64,000 nucleotides of DNA, from assembly GCA_019055375.1 (NCBI GenBank), contig JAHQIW010000865.1, positions 1-64,000 on the forward strand, in the 5' to 3' direction. Of this stretch, positions 1-10,749 are shown one piece after another. The first letter of the stretch is position 1. Each line of letters begins with the position of its first letter. The stretch comes from Parelaphostrongylus tenuis (lineage: Eukaryota; Nematoda; Chromadorea; Rhabditida; Metastrongylidae). The notes under the pieces are model-generated. The model worked only from the letters and a program-made list of their open reading frames with translations, was not told where the DNA came from and did not search any database. The position numbers were made by a program, and so were the translations under genes.

Positions 1-273
1 AGTTATTGATATCATCAGCAATTATCCGTTAGAGAAAACATATGTAAAGCACAAATCGCCATTAGACTCAATATAATGATGTGGTTGCATTCGCTATGTT
101 TCAACTTTTAATTATTGGCTAATCCTCTTCATGAGAGGATGCATTCTGAAATACAACCACACTAGGAATAATAGTGATTGCAAATAAAACCAATAATCAT
201 CGTAAGTGATAAGGAATGATAGCAGTGAATAAAAGCGTAGTGTCGATTGCGGTAACACTTAGTTAACTATTGA

Positions 274-373
274 ATCATGCAACATGCGATGGATGCCGAA
301 GATGCTTCAAAACGGAAACGTGGACATGTGAAGCAAAATTTCATGAGTACTGAAGACGGTTCAAAGGCGAAAG
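274..373 (+). CDS. Candidate first exon, basic protein
   Basis: An ATG at 274 opens a 33-codon frame rich in Lys, Arg, Ser and Asp (early residues MQHAMDAEDASKRKRGHVK) that runs to a reasonable donor (AAAG|GTAAAC) after 373. A second ATG at 381 opens another basic frame (MGKNLRKMKREIR...) that runs to a GTGAGT donor near 492-500, so only one of the two can belong to a given transcript. Composition resembles the Ser/Lys-rich exons at 2246-3050. No family is recognised. Linking it to the downstream + strand exons is inference only. Confidence 0.25.
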
Positions 374-1349
374 GTAAACGATGGGAAAAAATTTGAGGAA
401 GATGAAACGTGAGATTCGTGCAAAACTGTCCAACATCAACAAAAACCCTCGCTTGCACAGAGGATTGGAGAGGATGAAAAGACTAGCTGGTGCTTCAAGT
501 GAGTATAACATTCAAAGTTTTTTGATAGACATGTAGACTATTCTATCGTTGACATGAACCGCCTCAAAGCATAAGCTATCGAAGAAGGTCATAGAAAAAA
601 CATGGGAGTCCAACCTCAAATAAGCATTTAATTTACTGGCTTAAGTCAAAAATCTCTTACACGTTTCTTGAGAATGTCTCTAAGGCACAAGCACTCTTTT
701 AGATTCTTGATAGAAGAGTTCCTCACATTTCTGCAACACATTTCATTTTGATTTACTCTCTTCAAGCGTCATATATCTAGATAATCGTATTTGTGGCACC
801 TACTGCTGTCATATAGGAATTTATTATGATTGGATGTTCTCTGCTATCATCAGATTGTCGGTGTTTCTGTGAGCCTCCTAACGGATGACTTCCTTCCATT
901 TTATTTGTGGTAATAGAGATAAGCTTCTAATTAAAAAATACACTTAACGAACCACGTATACCGAGCTGGAGTTTTACCTAGCTTTGCTGAGCGTGAAAAA
1001 GCACAAGCGAATTACCTTCCTTTCATAAAAGTTTCTCTTAAGAAGGATAAATATTTGCTAGCACAAACTTTTCGATTCGCTCTTTCAAAATCTGAAACGA
1101 TTGATTTATAGTAGTTGCCAGACTGAAGTTGTCGTAACCCTTGAAGGTTGAATCAAATTTAAACTAACGAATCTCGTCTAATATGCACTGGGTATGATAC
1201 ATTCGATGCGAATATAATGTTAGTCGGAAGGCTTTGATATGTGATTTAACAGCAAAAAAATGCAATCAGTGCCAACCAATCAGTGCCGATGTTCTACGAG
1301 AACAGTGCGGAAAGTTGACCTCAGCAGAGTGAGAGAAGCGTTCGAAACA

Positions 1350-1610
1350 ACTCTGTGCCGCCCAAATTCAGAATAGCGCCTATTTTCACACTGCGGTCGA
1401 TTCATCCACAATTTTTAGAAAATGTACTTGAATACGAGACCACTTCCACCGTCTGCGTGTGGAAAAGTTCAAAGACTACAAGCAGTTCGAAAGTGACCTC
1501 ACCGAATTCTTTGATTGTCAGCCTAATTCTTTCTATGTGGACGGCATCGAATCTTTGTCCAGCGAATGGTTGCATATCATTGGCCCTGAATTTATATTGC
1601 TTATTAATTG
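1350..1610 (+). pseudogene. Mariner transposase C-terminal relic
   Basis: Two adjoining frames together read like the last third of a mariner transposase. An upstream block (FTLRSIHPQFLENV) matches the HLFRSL..FL region just after the third catalytic Asp. After a frame change near 1427 comes KFKDYKQF, then EFFDCQPNSFYVDGIESLSS, the typical FF..QP..FY..GI..L end of the family. A frameshift and a missing N-terminal half make it a dead fragment. No inverted repeats were found around it. It cannot encode an active enzyme. Confidence 0.5.
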
Positions 1611-1654
1611 GTTACTTTGAATATATCAATTGAATTAGTCGATAATCTGATAAG

Positions 1655-1865
1655 ATATTTTAAGCTTTTCATGAGATTTGGCAAGGCACTATATAGTATT
1701 AGGCAGCTGTTTCGCCTATCTAGACTCATCAGTAATACGGTGCCCTTCGGTTCAGTCAATCCCTTACAGGGGATATAACCCTACTTCTAAAGGAATCTGC
1801 GCCAAATGATTCTAATAACCGGATGTAGAGTGATAAAATCCACGACATTGCAGTGAAATTGAATT
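1655..1865 (-). mobile_element. Hammerhead family 2 element, copy a
   Basis: This stretch shares order and sequence with 23690-23860: a hammerhead-like core, then GGTTCAGTCAATCCCTTACAG-type sequence, then a GGATATA-containing block and a CATTGCAGTG end. It is a single unit, unlike the inverted pair at 23.7 kb. The outer borders are uncertain because no flanking direct repeat was identified. Confidence 0.5.
1696..1738 (-). ncRNA. Hammerhead ribozyme-like, family 2a
   Basis: On the minus strand the order is GTATTA, CTGATGA, GTC-TAGATA-GGC, GAAA, CAGCTG, CC, TAATAC. Stem I (GTATTA/TAATAC) is a perfect 6 bp helix. Stem II has two Watson-Crick pairs and one wobble. The position normally U16.1 is C, so the cleavage dinucleotide is CC instead of UC and self-cleavage is probably lost or weak. 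Confidence 0.55.
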
Positions 1866-2245
1866 AACCACTGAACGAATTTATAAGAATTGAATCAAGA
1901 AAAGTGTCAGAATACAGAGGACATATGGGATATCCAGTTCACAGCAACAAAAATTCTAGTGAAATACTATGCCCAGCAAAAAAGGGGCCGTTGAATAGTG
2001 AACCCATACGTAAGCATTCGAGCCGTCCGCAACATGTGGACCTAGAAGAGTGCTTGTCGTCTTGAAAGAATCGAAGGAAAAAGTTTCTACATTCTTCAAA
2101 ATTATCAATTCCTCAAGAGCTTCACTAAAACGAAGTTACAGTGAGGTACTCAAAAGCAGAAACTGCATGTGATAAATTTCCGTATTGGCACCGTATGAGA
2201 AAAACTTCACTTAGTGGATCGAACACGTGTCCAGTTCGCTTTCAG

Positions 2246-2346
2246 GCGGGAGGTCTAAAGCCGTGCGCTCTCTGCAATTGGGTGTGAGCCAAAGTTCTTT
2301 GGGCGAGCGTAAGTTTCAACAATTCTTCGAATTTGTCGAATCAAAA
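2246..2346 (+). CDS. Internal exon, Ser/Lys-rich protein
   Basis: A strong acceptor (GCTTTCAG) precedes 2246 and a strong donor (AAAA|GTGAGT) follows 2346. The frame is open throughout (GRSKAVRSLQLGVSQSSLGE, then RKFQQFFEFVESK) and starts with two bases of a split codon. It ends in phase 0. Basic and serine-rich residues suggest a flexible region followed by a short helix. The nearby exon at 2899-3050 has similar composition on the same strand. I do not recognise a family. Confidence 0.5.
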
Positions 2347-2898
2347 GTGAGTGCAAGACGTTCGAGCTCACTGGTGATGCCAGCTACAATAGTTTTTGCT
2401 GGTCAGTGACACTTTACTACTGGCGGAAAAGGTGTGAGTGCTGCTTTCAACAGGAAAGTTGATGCGGAAATAGATAGTATGATTGAAACACATAGTAGAA
2501 CTGTTCTTAAGACAATGAGTTGGAGAACGTAATCAGAAAAGTCCAAATATGCATCATTTTTGGTCCATAAAAATTTAAAGCATACACATAAGAAAGACTA
2601 AGTAGGGATGGCGAAAGGACTGAAAGGGATGGCAGAGACGATTCGAACTGATCAGTTGATAGTCCCGTCAAAGTCTTCGTGAATGTTCCAAGATATCAGT
2701 AATTTTGCAAAATCATGTCTTCAAGGCATCAGCTCAAATTAGGAACGAAGCTTTCACCCATTCCGAAATCAAGTATAGATTTAGGAGTGGCGAAAGACGT
2801 AAAATCAGAGAAACTTTCTGACTTATATGATACATACCCTTTTTGTTTTGTTTTTCTTCACCTTGAAGCGGGCATATAAGACTACGCCTTAAATTTAG

Positions 2899-3050
2899 TT
2901 CGAAAACCCGACGATACTAAGAAATCAAAGTCACTGAGCTTGTCAGCACAGCCTTCAGCACTCACCGAAATTCCTCTGACCACCACAAAAACTGTCAGCA
3001 TTGTGAAGCCTGCTAGAAAAATTTCTGACGGAGGCGGATCGAAAGCCAAG
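2899..3050 (+). CDS. Internal exon, Ser/Lys/Thr-rich
   Basis: An acceptor (AATTTAG) precedes 2899 and AAG|GTCTGC follows 3050. The 152 nt read openly as two split-codon bases plus 50 codons, beginning RKPDDTKKSKSLSLSAQPSA and ending ISDGGGSKAK. This is low-complexity, basic and probably disordered. Its start phase does not follow directly from the phase 0 end of the exon at 2246-2346, so an intermediate exon is needed; an open frame around 2715-2790 is a possible one. Function unknown. Confidence 0.5.
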
Positions 3051-3539
3051 GTCTGCCATTTTGCGTTTTTTGTAGTTATTTAACATACAAAATGTCTTAC
3101 TGATATCTTATCTACTGTTACTCTTACTCGTCTTACTGCTATCTGTATCTTACTGTTTTTGGTGGTGTCACGACGTTTAATACGTAATTAAGAACATAAA
3201 GTGATATGCGATACATGAAACCTCAGGCGGAAGCATGACTATATTTCACCCATAGCGGATTCCTGTGCTATTTATTACTACACTGTCGAGGCCCTCTAGA
3301 TCCACTATCACTCTATTACCCACCGATGCTATGAATGAAAGCCGGTTCAACTCCCGTCTGCGGTTTCGGTTTGCGATCTTTCAACGCCCTTGATATACTT
3401 TTATTTATGTCATAAGCTCCGAAGACCATGGCCGCATTTCATGCTGGTACCAAAACTTTATAAGCAGGTGGCGTGTGGTTGAAGGTGCCTTGAGTCGCAT
3501 GCAAGGGATGTTTTTATCTTCGTTCACCGCTCACTAAGG

Positions 3540-3692
3540 CTTCCATCCCACCGGAGTCGATAAATCAGTTCCAGACTTCTCTAGGAGGTTAAGTAGCACT
3601 ATTCAATACTTCAGAGGAAGACAAATATTGAAGACGAATGCATGGCGCATCTCTCAGGGATAGCTCAACTCCAAGAGCCTCGTCCTTTATAA
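3540..3692 (+). repeat. SINE family B, 3' fragment
   Basis: The segment with AAGACGAATGCATGGCGCAT and the following CTC..GATAG..CAA..CCAAGAGC..CGTCCTTT tail matches the 3' part of the SINE B copies at 15.2, 20.6, 40.5 and 53.0 kb. The tRNA-like head is not convincing here, so it is a truncated or diverged copy. Confidence 0.5.
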
Positions 3693-3693
3693 T

Positions 3694-3890
3694 TTAACTG
3701 AGTTTTTTGCTATGTTCACTTTTCTCGTAAGTACTTTTCTCTGTATTTGTATTATCATAGTTTATATAGAACAATTTATCGTTGAACCTCATTAGCATCG
3801 GAAAGTCGTTTTTGTCTTCCTCCTGTGTGATACTTTTTCTGTGATCGTTGTCCAAGTAATTCATGATTTTTGACATCTCAGGTACAATCA
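3694..3890 (-). CDS. Candidate terminal exon
   Basis: On the minus strand a GCAG acceptor ends just above 3890, followed by an open frame of about 65 codons to a TAA at 3694. The translation is polar and non-repetitive (NYLDNDHRKSITQEEDKND, then FPMLMRFNDKLFYINYDN). It overlaps no known repeat in this window. No family is recognised and no partner exon upstream was confirmed, so it may be a chance frame. Confidence 0.3.
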
Positions 3891-5144
3891 CTGCGTTAGT
3901 AGTGTGAAGAGAGCTTCATATTCGATTCACCAATTGTTCTTTAGAAGACTTCCACTTAGACCTTCATCAATGACGAACTCAGTCCTTCACTGAGCCCTCA
4001 GTGAGCTAATCTTCAGTGAGACAAAATCAACGTCTTGAAGTACGATAGCAGAAATCTGCATTTATTACTTGTCTAGCGGTTTGATCGCCATTACTTTAGT
4101 CCCCTTATCAGCTGCTTTAAGATAGAGCGTCAATACCTCTCTTCTTGATAGGCAAATTACTCGCGATGAGAAGTTTAGAGAATGGCTTTATCAGCCGCGG
4201 ATTTTTTAGAATGCTTTAAGTTTTACTTACAACCTTTTTTTTGGTCATATACAATGTAAAATACAACTTCAATAGTGTTGAGATACGAGCACATCACATG
4301 ATATCAGGCGGGCTTCTAATCCTCGATAAGCGTTTTAGTGGCCCAAGTGTTATGCACTACGCCTTGCAATTCGTGTTTCCAATTTTTTCGGCAATATATA
4401 AACCGAGTAAGTATTATTAACAGTATATCGAGATCGGGGATGATCTAAGCAGAGATCGGCGTTTAACCTAATCAAGCTGGAGCAGTAGTAATCGTTGACA
4501 CAAGATTGCTGATAGCATCGACAGGGATCATAACAGGTTCTCAAACCAAAGGTTATAGTGGTGTAATAGATGATACTTCACACCTCGGGAAGAATAATCA
4601 CGTATTGGAAGCACAGCTGAGATTGGAATCATGCGCGCATCTCAGAATCCTTGTTGTGTACATTTCACACAGCCTTTATTCCTTCGCTTCAATCTCTAGC
4701 AGCATTATTTCAAAATCACTCCTTCGTCCTGCTTAGATATGTCTAGTTTCCTCAGCTTGGTTATTAATCTAAACAATAAGCTCGCTCTCATTGGTGGAAA
4801 GTTGAAGTCTAATCTCACGCATCCTATAAGTAAAGAGACCATAAACTGTTATTTTGAATTTGTCGTTCCTACCGGATATATCCAGTCGTACGAGAACTTT
4901 CTTTCATCTTCGTGAGGTACACAAGCACCCTGACCTCAACTAATGTGGCGGAAAGATAATTCCCATACATATGATTGCAGTTTTTAATGACTTTTTTACT
5001 TTCTTTCTAAGAGAAGTAAAAGTTACAATAAACCCTATCTTGAAGAACCGGCTTTTGTAACACTACGTAGCAGTGGAAGAGGTCTCAGTTATTTCTACGA
5101 TAAAATTTTTGAACATTTCTTCATTTTTAAGCCTTAATATACAG

Positions 5145-5204
5145 GAGAAGGAAACGCGAGCCAAAGGAGTAATATTAGCAGCAGAAAAACGCTTACCAGG
5201 AAAG
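5145..5204 (+). CDS. Candidate exon, GVILAAEKR motif
   Basis: The acceptor ATACAG and the donor AAAG|GTACAA bound exactly 20 open codons, including AKGVILAAEKRLPGK. G-V-[IV]-L-A-[AV]-E-K-R is the strand motif near the N-terminus of proteasome alpha-type subunits. The residues after it do not continue that match if the donor is ignored. A short motif in one 60 nt exon is thin evidence. No neighbouring proteasome exon was found, so this could be a fragment or coincidence. Confidence 0.3.
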
Positions 5205-5388
5205 GTACAAAAATCTTCAAATGAAGAACTAAGGAACAAAATTGCTATTTTACACAAGTACGGTAATTTGTGGAAGATTCCTGTCAGTAATAATTGTTAT
5301 CATTGAAAACACTGCAAATTTTGATGCCAAACATGACAGAATAACAACTTACAAATTTTTATTTGATTTATTTATTTGATCCGTCATC

Positions 5389-5612
5389 GGGGCGGCGTGG
5401 ACGAGTGGATGTGAAGTTGGTCACGGCGAGCTTTACCCCTACTTCTCTCCGGCAGCCAACAGCAACGTCCTAGGAGCGCCACAGTAAGGCTATCTTCGAG
5501 ATCACAAGGGAATTTGCTCAACGAGTAATATACGCCGTTCAAGAACAAGACGAAACGAATGAATGCTGGAAGTATTGGGATCCGCAAAGTAAAAAACCAC
5601 TGTGTTGATGGA
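5389..5612 (+). repeat. SINE family A, copy 1
   Basis: About 220 bp that begin with a tRNA-like head containing an A-box-like GAGTGGATGTGA. It continues through CTCTCCGGCAGCCAACAGCA and CGCCACAG, and ends AATGAATGCTGGAAGTA...GGGATCCGCAAAG. The same order of blocks recurs at 5.6, 10.0, 15.6, 17.4, 25.2, 43.8, 44.6 and 60.4 kb, in both orientations. Confidence 0.8.
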
Positions 5613-5624
5613 TCAAATAAAATA

Positions 5625-5828
5625 TTCTTTTCACTTTGCGGATTCCAGTACTTCTAGCATTCAATTCGTTTTTCGTCTTCTTCTCGAACGGCGTAAAAAA
5701 CTGGTTGAGCAAATGTCTTTGCGATCTCGAGGATAGCCTTGCTCTGGCGCTCCCTAGGACGTTGTTGTTGACTGATGTGAAGTGGGGGGGGGGGGGGGGG
5801 GATGAGCTTGGCCTGGGCCACGGTGCTT
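5625..5828 (-). repeat. SINE family A, copy 2, inverted
   Basis: Reverse-orientation copy lying tail-to-tail with the copy at 5389-5612, only about 12 bp apart. The pair forms a snapback structure of roughly 200 bp arms. An 18-base G run (5784-5801) interrupts the head region, where other copies have mixed sequence. Confidence 0.8.
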
Positions 5829-6690
5829 CCGAGAACTTAGAAAAGAAGAGGAAGATTGGAAAAAAACGTATCTTTACTTCAAAACCTTGCAGGTTCTTTT
5901 CCATAAGACGACACGAGATCAAAAACCGATCCCATTCGCTGAGCAAAAGCTATTCATTAGAGTGTTAGTGATCAATCAAAGCTGAAATCTCTGGCTAGCG
6001 CTGTCTGGTTGTTTCTTAGAGAGAATCTTTTTATGATGCTTTAAAATTCAAAATATGATTATGTTTTGCATAAGCTACGCAATCCAACCATTAGTTCGTT
6101 GGACGCACCAAAAGCACATGAACGTGTACAGAGAATCTTTTAGCACCAGAGGCAGACGTTTAATCTGGGGTTTCTTTCAAAGAGGAGGAACGGTTCTTAT
6201 CTGAACATCAAAACTTGCACTTCGCATATGTTCGCGAAAGAGCCAATAGCTCGATGTTTGTAGTAAAGCGACCTCATCCGGCCTGCGAAGCCTCCCCACC
6301 CCTTAGAATAGTCAAAATACCCATGTCGCGTATGTAATTTGATGTGTTTTCCCTGCCGCACTGCAGAACAACGATCCTTTCAGGAGAGCGCAGCGTTGGA
6401 ATCCATGAAATTTACGCTACCCATCGATTACTAATAGTCTAAAAAAGAGCTCTGGCTTGTGAGAAAAAATGCGTGCGTAAAACACAAATGCTTTACTTCC
6501 TTTGAAGCTTCACAAAAAATTTTTGAAATGCCGGCCATGTACGGCAGATTTGAGGTTTAGAATGGATACTTACACTCTTATGAAAAGTTCTTGTCCACCA
6601 AAACGGGCAGGTTTTCGAACCCGTGTGCTCTACTGGGAAAAGCAACGCTTGCGTAATCATGTTATATCCTTTTTATTCCCATTACTTCAG

Positions 6691-6772
6691 ACAGACGAGA
6701 GCTCTGCGAGCAGAAGATCCCGAAGTTGACAAAATAACAAAGGAAGTTGATGAGTGTATGAAAGCCGTTGAG
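6691..6772 (+). CDS. Coiled-coil gene, exon A
   Basis: The acceptor ACTTCAG (or ACAG four bases later) and the donor GTTGAG|GTTTAT bound an open exon. Its translation (RALRAEDPEVDKITKEVDE, then CMKAVE) has the charged heptad character of a coiled coil. It ends in phase 0, and the exon at 7154 starts in phase 0, so the two join without breaking the frame. The encoded protein is not recognised. The exons at 7154, 9458 and 9647 are its probable 3' continuation. Confidence 0.55.
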
Positions 6773-7153
6773 GTTTATTCTTTTCCTAATCAAACAAAAA
6801 AAAGGTTTTTTTCTGAAATGTAATTTCCAAACATATACTATTGCATACATTGAAAAAGGTGAAGTAATATTGAATGCCCGAAAGATGCGTCTCGTAATTG
6901 ACTCCATTCGTACTAACGGAATGTTGAGTTCAACGCATATTTGCTCTGCAAAATAACGTCACGCGAGGATCGTCTATCCATGCCACAGAATCGAACCAAA
7001 CTTTATGTCCACGGTAGAAGATATCTTCATCAATTGTGCTATACCTGTTCGTTCATATTGTAGTGGCATTAAGATATAGTCTTGATTAAACTTAAGATGA
7101 AAACAGTAGTCCATTAACAAAAAAACGCGCTTTAATATGAACTTTGGTTCCAG

Positions 7154-7252
7154 TCCTTGGAGCAAGCCTACGCGAACATTTATCAAGTGACAAAAGTACG
7201 TTCACGACAATTAAAGAGCGAGTTTGAGTGCTTAAAAGTGCGAAGAGAAGAG
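7154..7252 (+). CDS. Coiled-coil gene, exon B
   Basis: A GGTTCCAG acceptor and a GAAGAG|GTTCGT donor bound exactly 33 codons, phase 0 at both ends. The residues (SLEQAYANIYQVTKVRSRQ, then LKSEFECLKVRREE) continue the charged, helix-forming pattern of exon A. The other two frames contain stops. A further open piece at about 7917-8002 (LKHQAEREMFHRPEKIKML) ends at a good GTG|GTAAAG donor, but its acceptor phase does not fit. I leave it as a possible alternative exon. Confidence 0.6.
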
Positions 7253-8639
7253 GTTCGTTTGAGAAATGGTTTATCCGTTATTCAGCACGCGTCGTCGAAT
7301 CACAGCGTCACCGTCAAATTGGAATTCCTTAGGAAACAATAATCAGTAAAGGCTCGAAAAACCATTTCATGAATATCACCTTTCTGTAGCTCAGCATGGA
7401 AAATGAAAAAAGGACTTGGAGAAGACACAGAAATCTCATAAATGAATTTACAGGCTTTAATAATTGCGTGTACGAACACTAGAATGCCTGTATGGCGTCT
7501 TAGACGCTAGACCTATTCACTTTTCCAACATCCTAACTTCTATGTCATATTTTCTTTCTGATACACTTATCAAGTTTATAGGGTGGAAGCAAAAACACGG
7601 ACTAGATTGTGAAAATTCATCAATCTGATTGTGATGCAACCCCATTTCCTTAATAATACATTTGTTACAAAGCTGGCTGAAAAAAACCTCAACTACTCGA
7701 TCATTAGGATACTCCATGAGATCAAATCCTTTCAGGCTCAGTGAATCGGTGAAGGGAATCTCTATTTCTCCAGTAACGTATATAAATTTTTCACACTAGC
7801 CTCTATTTGAGAAGTTCAGAAGTTAAACTTTCAAGAAATAAATTTAAACGTGAAAATGGCAGCTATGAACTAAAAACTTCATTGAGAGACACTACTATAT
7901 TTGTTAATGAATTGTTTTTTTGTTTTCCAATTGAGTTCTCTGAAACATCAAGCGGAGCGAGAAATGTTTCATAGACCCGAGAAGATCAAAATGTTAGTGG
8001 TAAAGCAAAAAAAAACTTTTAAACTGTGGGCAGAAATGTACAGATTTCAATTCTTTCTGTTGCACTTTCACAAAATTTACTACTGGCTGTAAGATTCTCA
8101 TTGCAAGCTGAACTGTTAATAAATTCTCATTTAATGTCCTATAGAGGTCACGCCCTCGCGAATGTTTAGGTAGGGCAACGTCAATGAAAAAAAATTTGTC
8201 TACTATTTTTTGCAAAGCAAAGAGTGACATCTCTTGTGCGGCAGTCTGAAATCGCGTGAAGTTGAATGGTTAAGAGTATAATGCAAAACATACAGACTGA
8301 TTCGATCGATGAAGTGCCCCGGATATGTGGGCTAAGCTGTTAATACCAGAATTTTTGGAAGGATGTAAGCTGAAAGGAGACATTTCTATCTTTTCTTTAG
8401 AATTGCTCCTGCAAAAAATTAGCATGCTCTAGTGGAAGGGGTGAGCTTCAAATAACGCCAATTAACGCTTTATGGTTCTACTATGTTAGGCTCCAATCAT
8501 GAAATCGTAGTGGTGATTGAATGCATTTCTGAACTACATAATGACTTACAGTGCCTATGTGATGCTTAGTTGATAGTTCTTATCTTCATGAACAACTAAG
8601 GCATAGATTTAATAACAAGATAAGATGAGATGTGGACTT

Positions 8640-8700
8640 TCCATGACGTGGAATTGAACAAAGGGCTATGTGCTTACTGCAGCGCGTAACTATCCACTGT
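8640..8700 (-). other. tRNA-like or SINE-head sequence
   Basis: The minus strand reads GTGGATAGTTACGCGCTGCA and later TTGTTCAATTCCACGTC, resembling an A box and a B box at tRNA spacing. Arms pair poorly and the acceptor is not complementary, so it is a tRNA-derived repeat head or tRNA relic, not a functional tRNA gene. Confidence 0.3.
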
Positions 8701-9457
8701 TTTTTCTGATATAATCACCAGTTCCTCTTTTTACACTGGATGTATATCCAATCCACTAAACCTGCAAAGGTTCTCATTTGTAGTAGCTCAGAGCTGCTTT
8801 TCCAAATATTATTTGATTTACAACTAATCTTCTTTGCCTTCGTCGTCGTCGTCTTCTTCTTTTCTTCTTTCCTTCTCACTAATAATATTATTATATTATT
8901 ATTTAATCCGTGACTATTATCATTATTTATACTAGAAGTATTGCTGGATCATAACAATCAACGACAGAAAAGTATTGTAACAGTCCACTTTTTACCCACA
9001 TGACAAATCCATTGGAAATTTCTAAGAAGAAGAGGTAGATTGTAAAAATTTGGTCCGTTCTGTAGTGAACGGACTCCGATAAAAGCTTATCGTTTAACGA
9101 CAAGTGCTGATCTATCGCTTCCTGTTAGTCTTAGTTCTACATGGTCTTAGCTGTCAGTTTTCATAATTAATAGGTAATGTGCTTCAAATCAATGCGTTTC
9201 GGACTTGTCACTGGCACAAAACTTTTAGAGAATTTTGATGAGCTGATGAGCACTGTGACTAGAGAGTAAACCAAGCTCTGTAGGTAAAAGGAAAGCATGT
9301 AACTCTTTTCAAACAAGAAAAAACTTGGATCTGTTATTCTTCATGGTCTCGATGGCGAGCACTGACATTTACGCAAACGACAGCTCAATAAATTAATAAG
9401 GAAACTTCATTCTACAAGCATTTTTTGTGATGATTTATCTAGGTAGATTATTTCCAG

Positions 9458-9565
9458 GATGAAAAAGAACTGAATGGACGAATTGCTCATCGAATGCGAT
9501 CAGAAGTAGATAATCGAGGCAAACTTGATGGAATGCTTGCAGAAGCAAAGTCCATAAGCTTGCAG
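9458..9565 (+). CDS. Coiled-coil gene, exon D
   Basis: TTTCCAG precedes and CAG|GTGTGA follows a 108 nt exon of 36 codons in phase 0 at both ends. The translation (DEKELNGRIAHRMRSEVD, then NRGKLDGMLAEAKSISLQ) is strongly helical and charged. It joins in frame to the terminal exon 81 bases downstream. Exon B also ends in phase 0, so A, B, D and E can be spliced without a frame break, although missing exons between 7252 and 9458 cannot be excluded. Confidence 0.65.
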
Positions 9566-9646
9566 GTGTGACTTCCTTATTTACATTCAGAGTTTACATG
9601 TAAGAAGAAAATTATGACACTGATATGAAGCTTCTCATATATTCAG

Positions 9647-9724
9647 ACAAAACATAAAGAATCAAAAGACTTGGATGAACCGTCGTTTTTTGTTAAAGTA
9701 CTGAGGAGCATATTTGGATTCTGA
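9647..9724 (+). CDS. Coiled-coil gene, terminal exon E
   Basis: An ATATTCAG acceptor starts 25 codons and a TGA stop. The C-terminus is TKHKESKDLDEPS followed by the hydrophobic FFVKVLRSIFGF. Phase 0 matches exon D. The short hydrophobic tail after a charged coiled coil could be a membrane-associating end or an amphipathic helix; this is inference. A candidate polyadenylation signal lies 177 bases downstream. Confidence 0.65.
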   Translation, partial: TKHKESKDLDEPSFFVKVLRSIFGF

Positions 9725-9900
9725 ATAGCTTCAAGCGATCACTACCTATTCCTGAGAAGTCGTATTGTTAGAATACTTCCTCGATGACATTACAGTGTTA
9801 TCACTGACGATATTACAATTTACTTGAATTCCAGCTTCTCAACATCTAGGCATATTCGTTCATTCGTTATTCATTGTCATGTACATGCAAAGTGCCAAGC

Positions 9901-9906
9901 AATAAA
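9901..9906 (+). promoter_or_regulatory. Candidate polyadenylation signal
   Basis: AATAAA lies 177 bases after the TGA at 9724 of the coiled-coil gene on the same strand, in the expected range for a nematode 3' UTR. The hexamer is common in AT-rich DNA, so position is the only support. Confidence 0.4.
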
Positions 9907-9999
9907 ATTTTCTTCATTGCTCATCATTTGTAGTTGCATCGAAAGTGGAGTAAAGACAAGATTTGATATCAATTAATAAAGAAAAGGCGAGAGAGAGAG

Positions 10000-10216
10000 A
10001 GACGTAGCCGAGTGGATGTGATGCCTGTCGCGGTCTCCAACGCTTTCTGGCAGCTCAACACCGTAAACCTCTTGAAACGCCACAGCCAGGTCATCATCGA
10101 GATTGCAAATAGGCGCGCTCAACCAGTAATCTACGACGCTCAAGAAAAAGAAGAAAAACTAATTGATTGCTAGAAAGAATGGATTTCGTACAATGAAAAA
10201 ACACTCTGTGAGACGG
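10000..10216 (+). repeat. SINE family A, copy 3
   Basis: A (GA)n tract at about 9988-10001 leads directly into GACGTAGCCGAGTGGATGTG, the tRNA-like head. CGCCACAGCCAGGTCATCAT, the CTCAACCAGTAATCTACG block and the TGATTGCTAGAAAGAATGG tail follow as in the other copies. Confidence 0.75.
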
Positions 10217-10554
10217 ATCAAATAAAGTGGAACAAATTAATAATGAAAAGTTATATGCACAGAAATATTGCTGTGAGAATAAGTAGAAACGAAGCTCTAT
10301 TTGATGTTCTTGTGAAAAATGGGTGCAATGAGACAGTATAGTTCCAGCCAACACTCTTTATTTGGCTTTTTAGCAGTATTATGATGTAACTGTAAATTCA
10401 ATAGCGCTGAGTGATATGCAGAACTTCAAACTTCGTACAAGAATTGAACTTGCTCCTCACCCTTTTCGGATTCGCGCTTTAGCTATTGCACCACCGGAGC
10501 TCACATTCTTTTATCGCAGAAAGGGTGATTGAACCACCAGTTGTGCAAAGGTCA

Positions 10555-10660
10555 TCATGCGTAGACCGGAAACGGTTTGATGTGGGTTCAACTCCCGCGT
10601 AAAATTCGAAGTTTTGCATGCCACTCAACATTACTAAACATGTAGTTTGAACACTGTACC
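10555..10660 (+). repeat. SINE family C fragment
   Basis: GTGGGTTCAACTCCCGCG at about 10600 is a good B-box-like element with flanking complementary bases (a T-arm). It is followed by an AT-rich tail ending in CATTACTAAACATG. It resembles the tRNA-like SINE heads at 28.3 and 30.5 kb but lacks a clear A box. Confidence 0.35.
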
Positions 10661-10749
10661 AAATCAAAATGCAATTAACACGTTGCGGAACGCGTTGATA
10701 CTTCGCTTGTCACATGACACGGTCACTGGTTGGTGGGCGTGCGTCAGTG

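Noticed and set aside
267..458. Minus-strand frame at the left end
   Set aside because: The plus strand here has better splice-bounded, protein-like frames; this is their shadow.
5539..5968. Overlapping frames of 110 and 135 codons on both strands
   Set aside because: They read through SINE A copies 1 and 2 and the G run; the same translation recurs at every SINE A copy.
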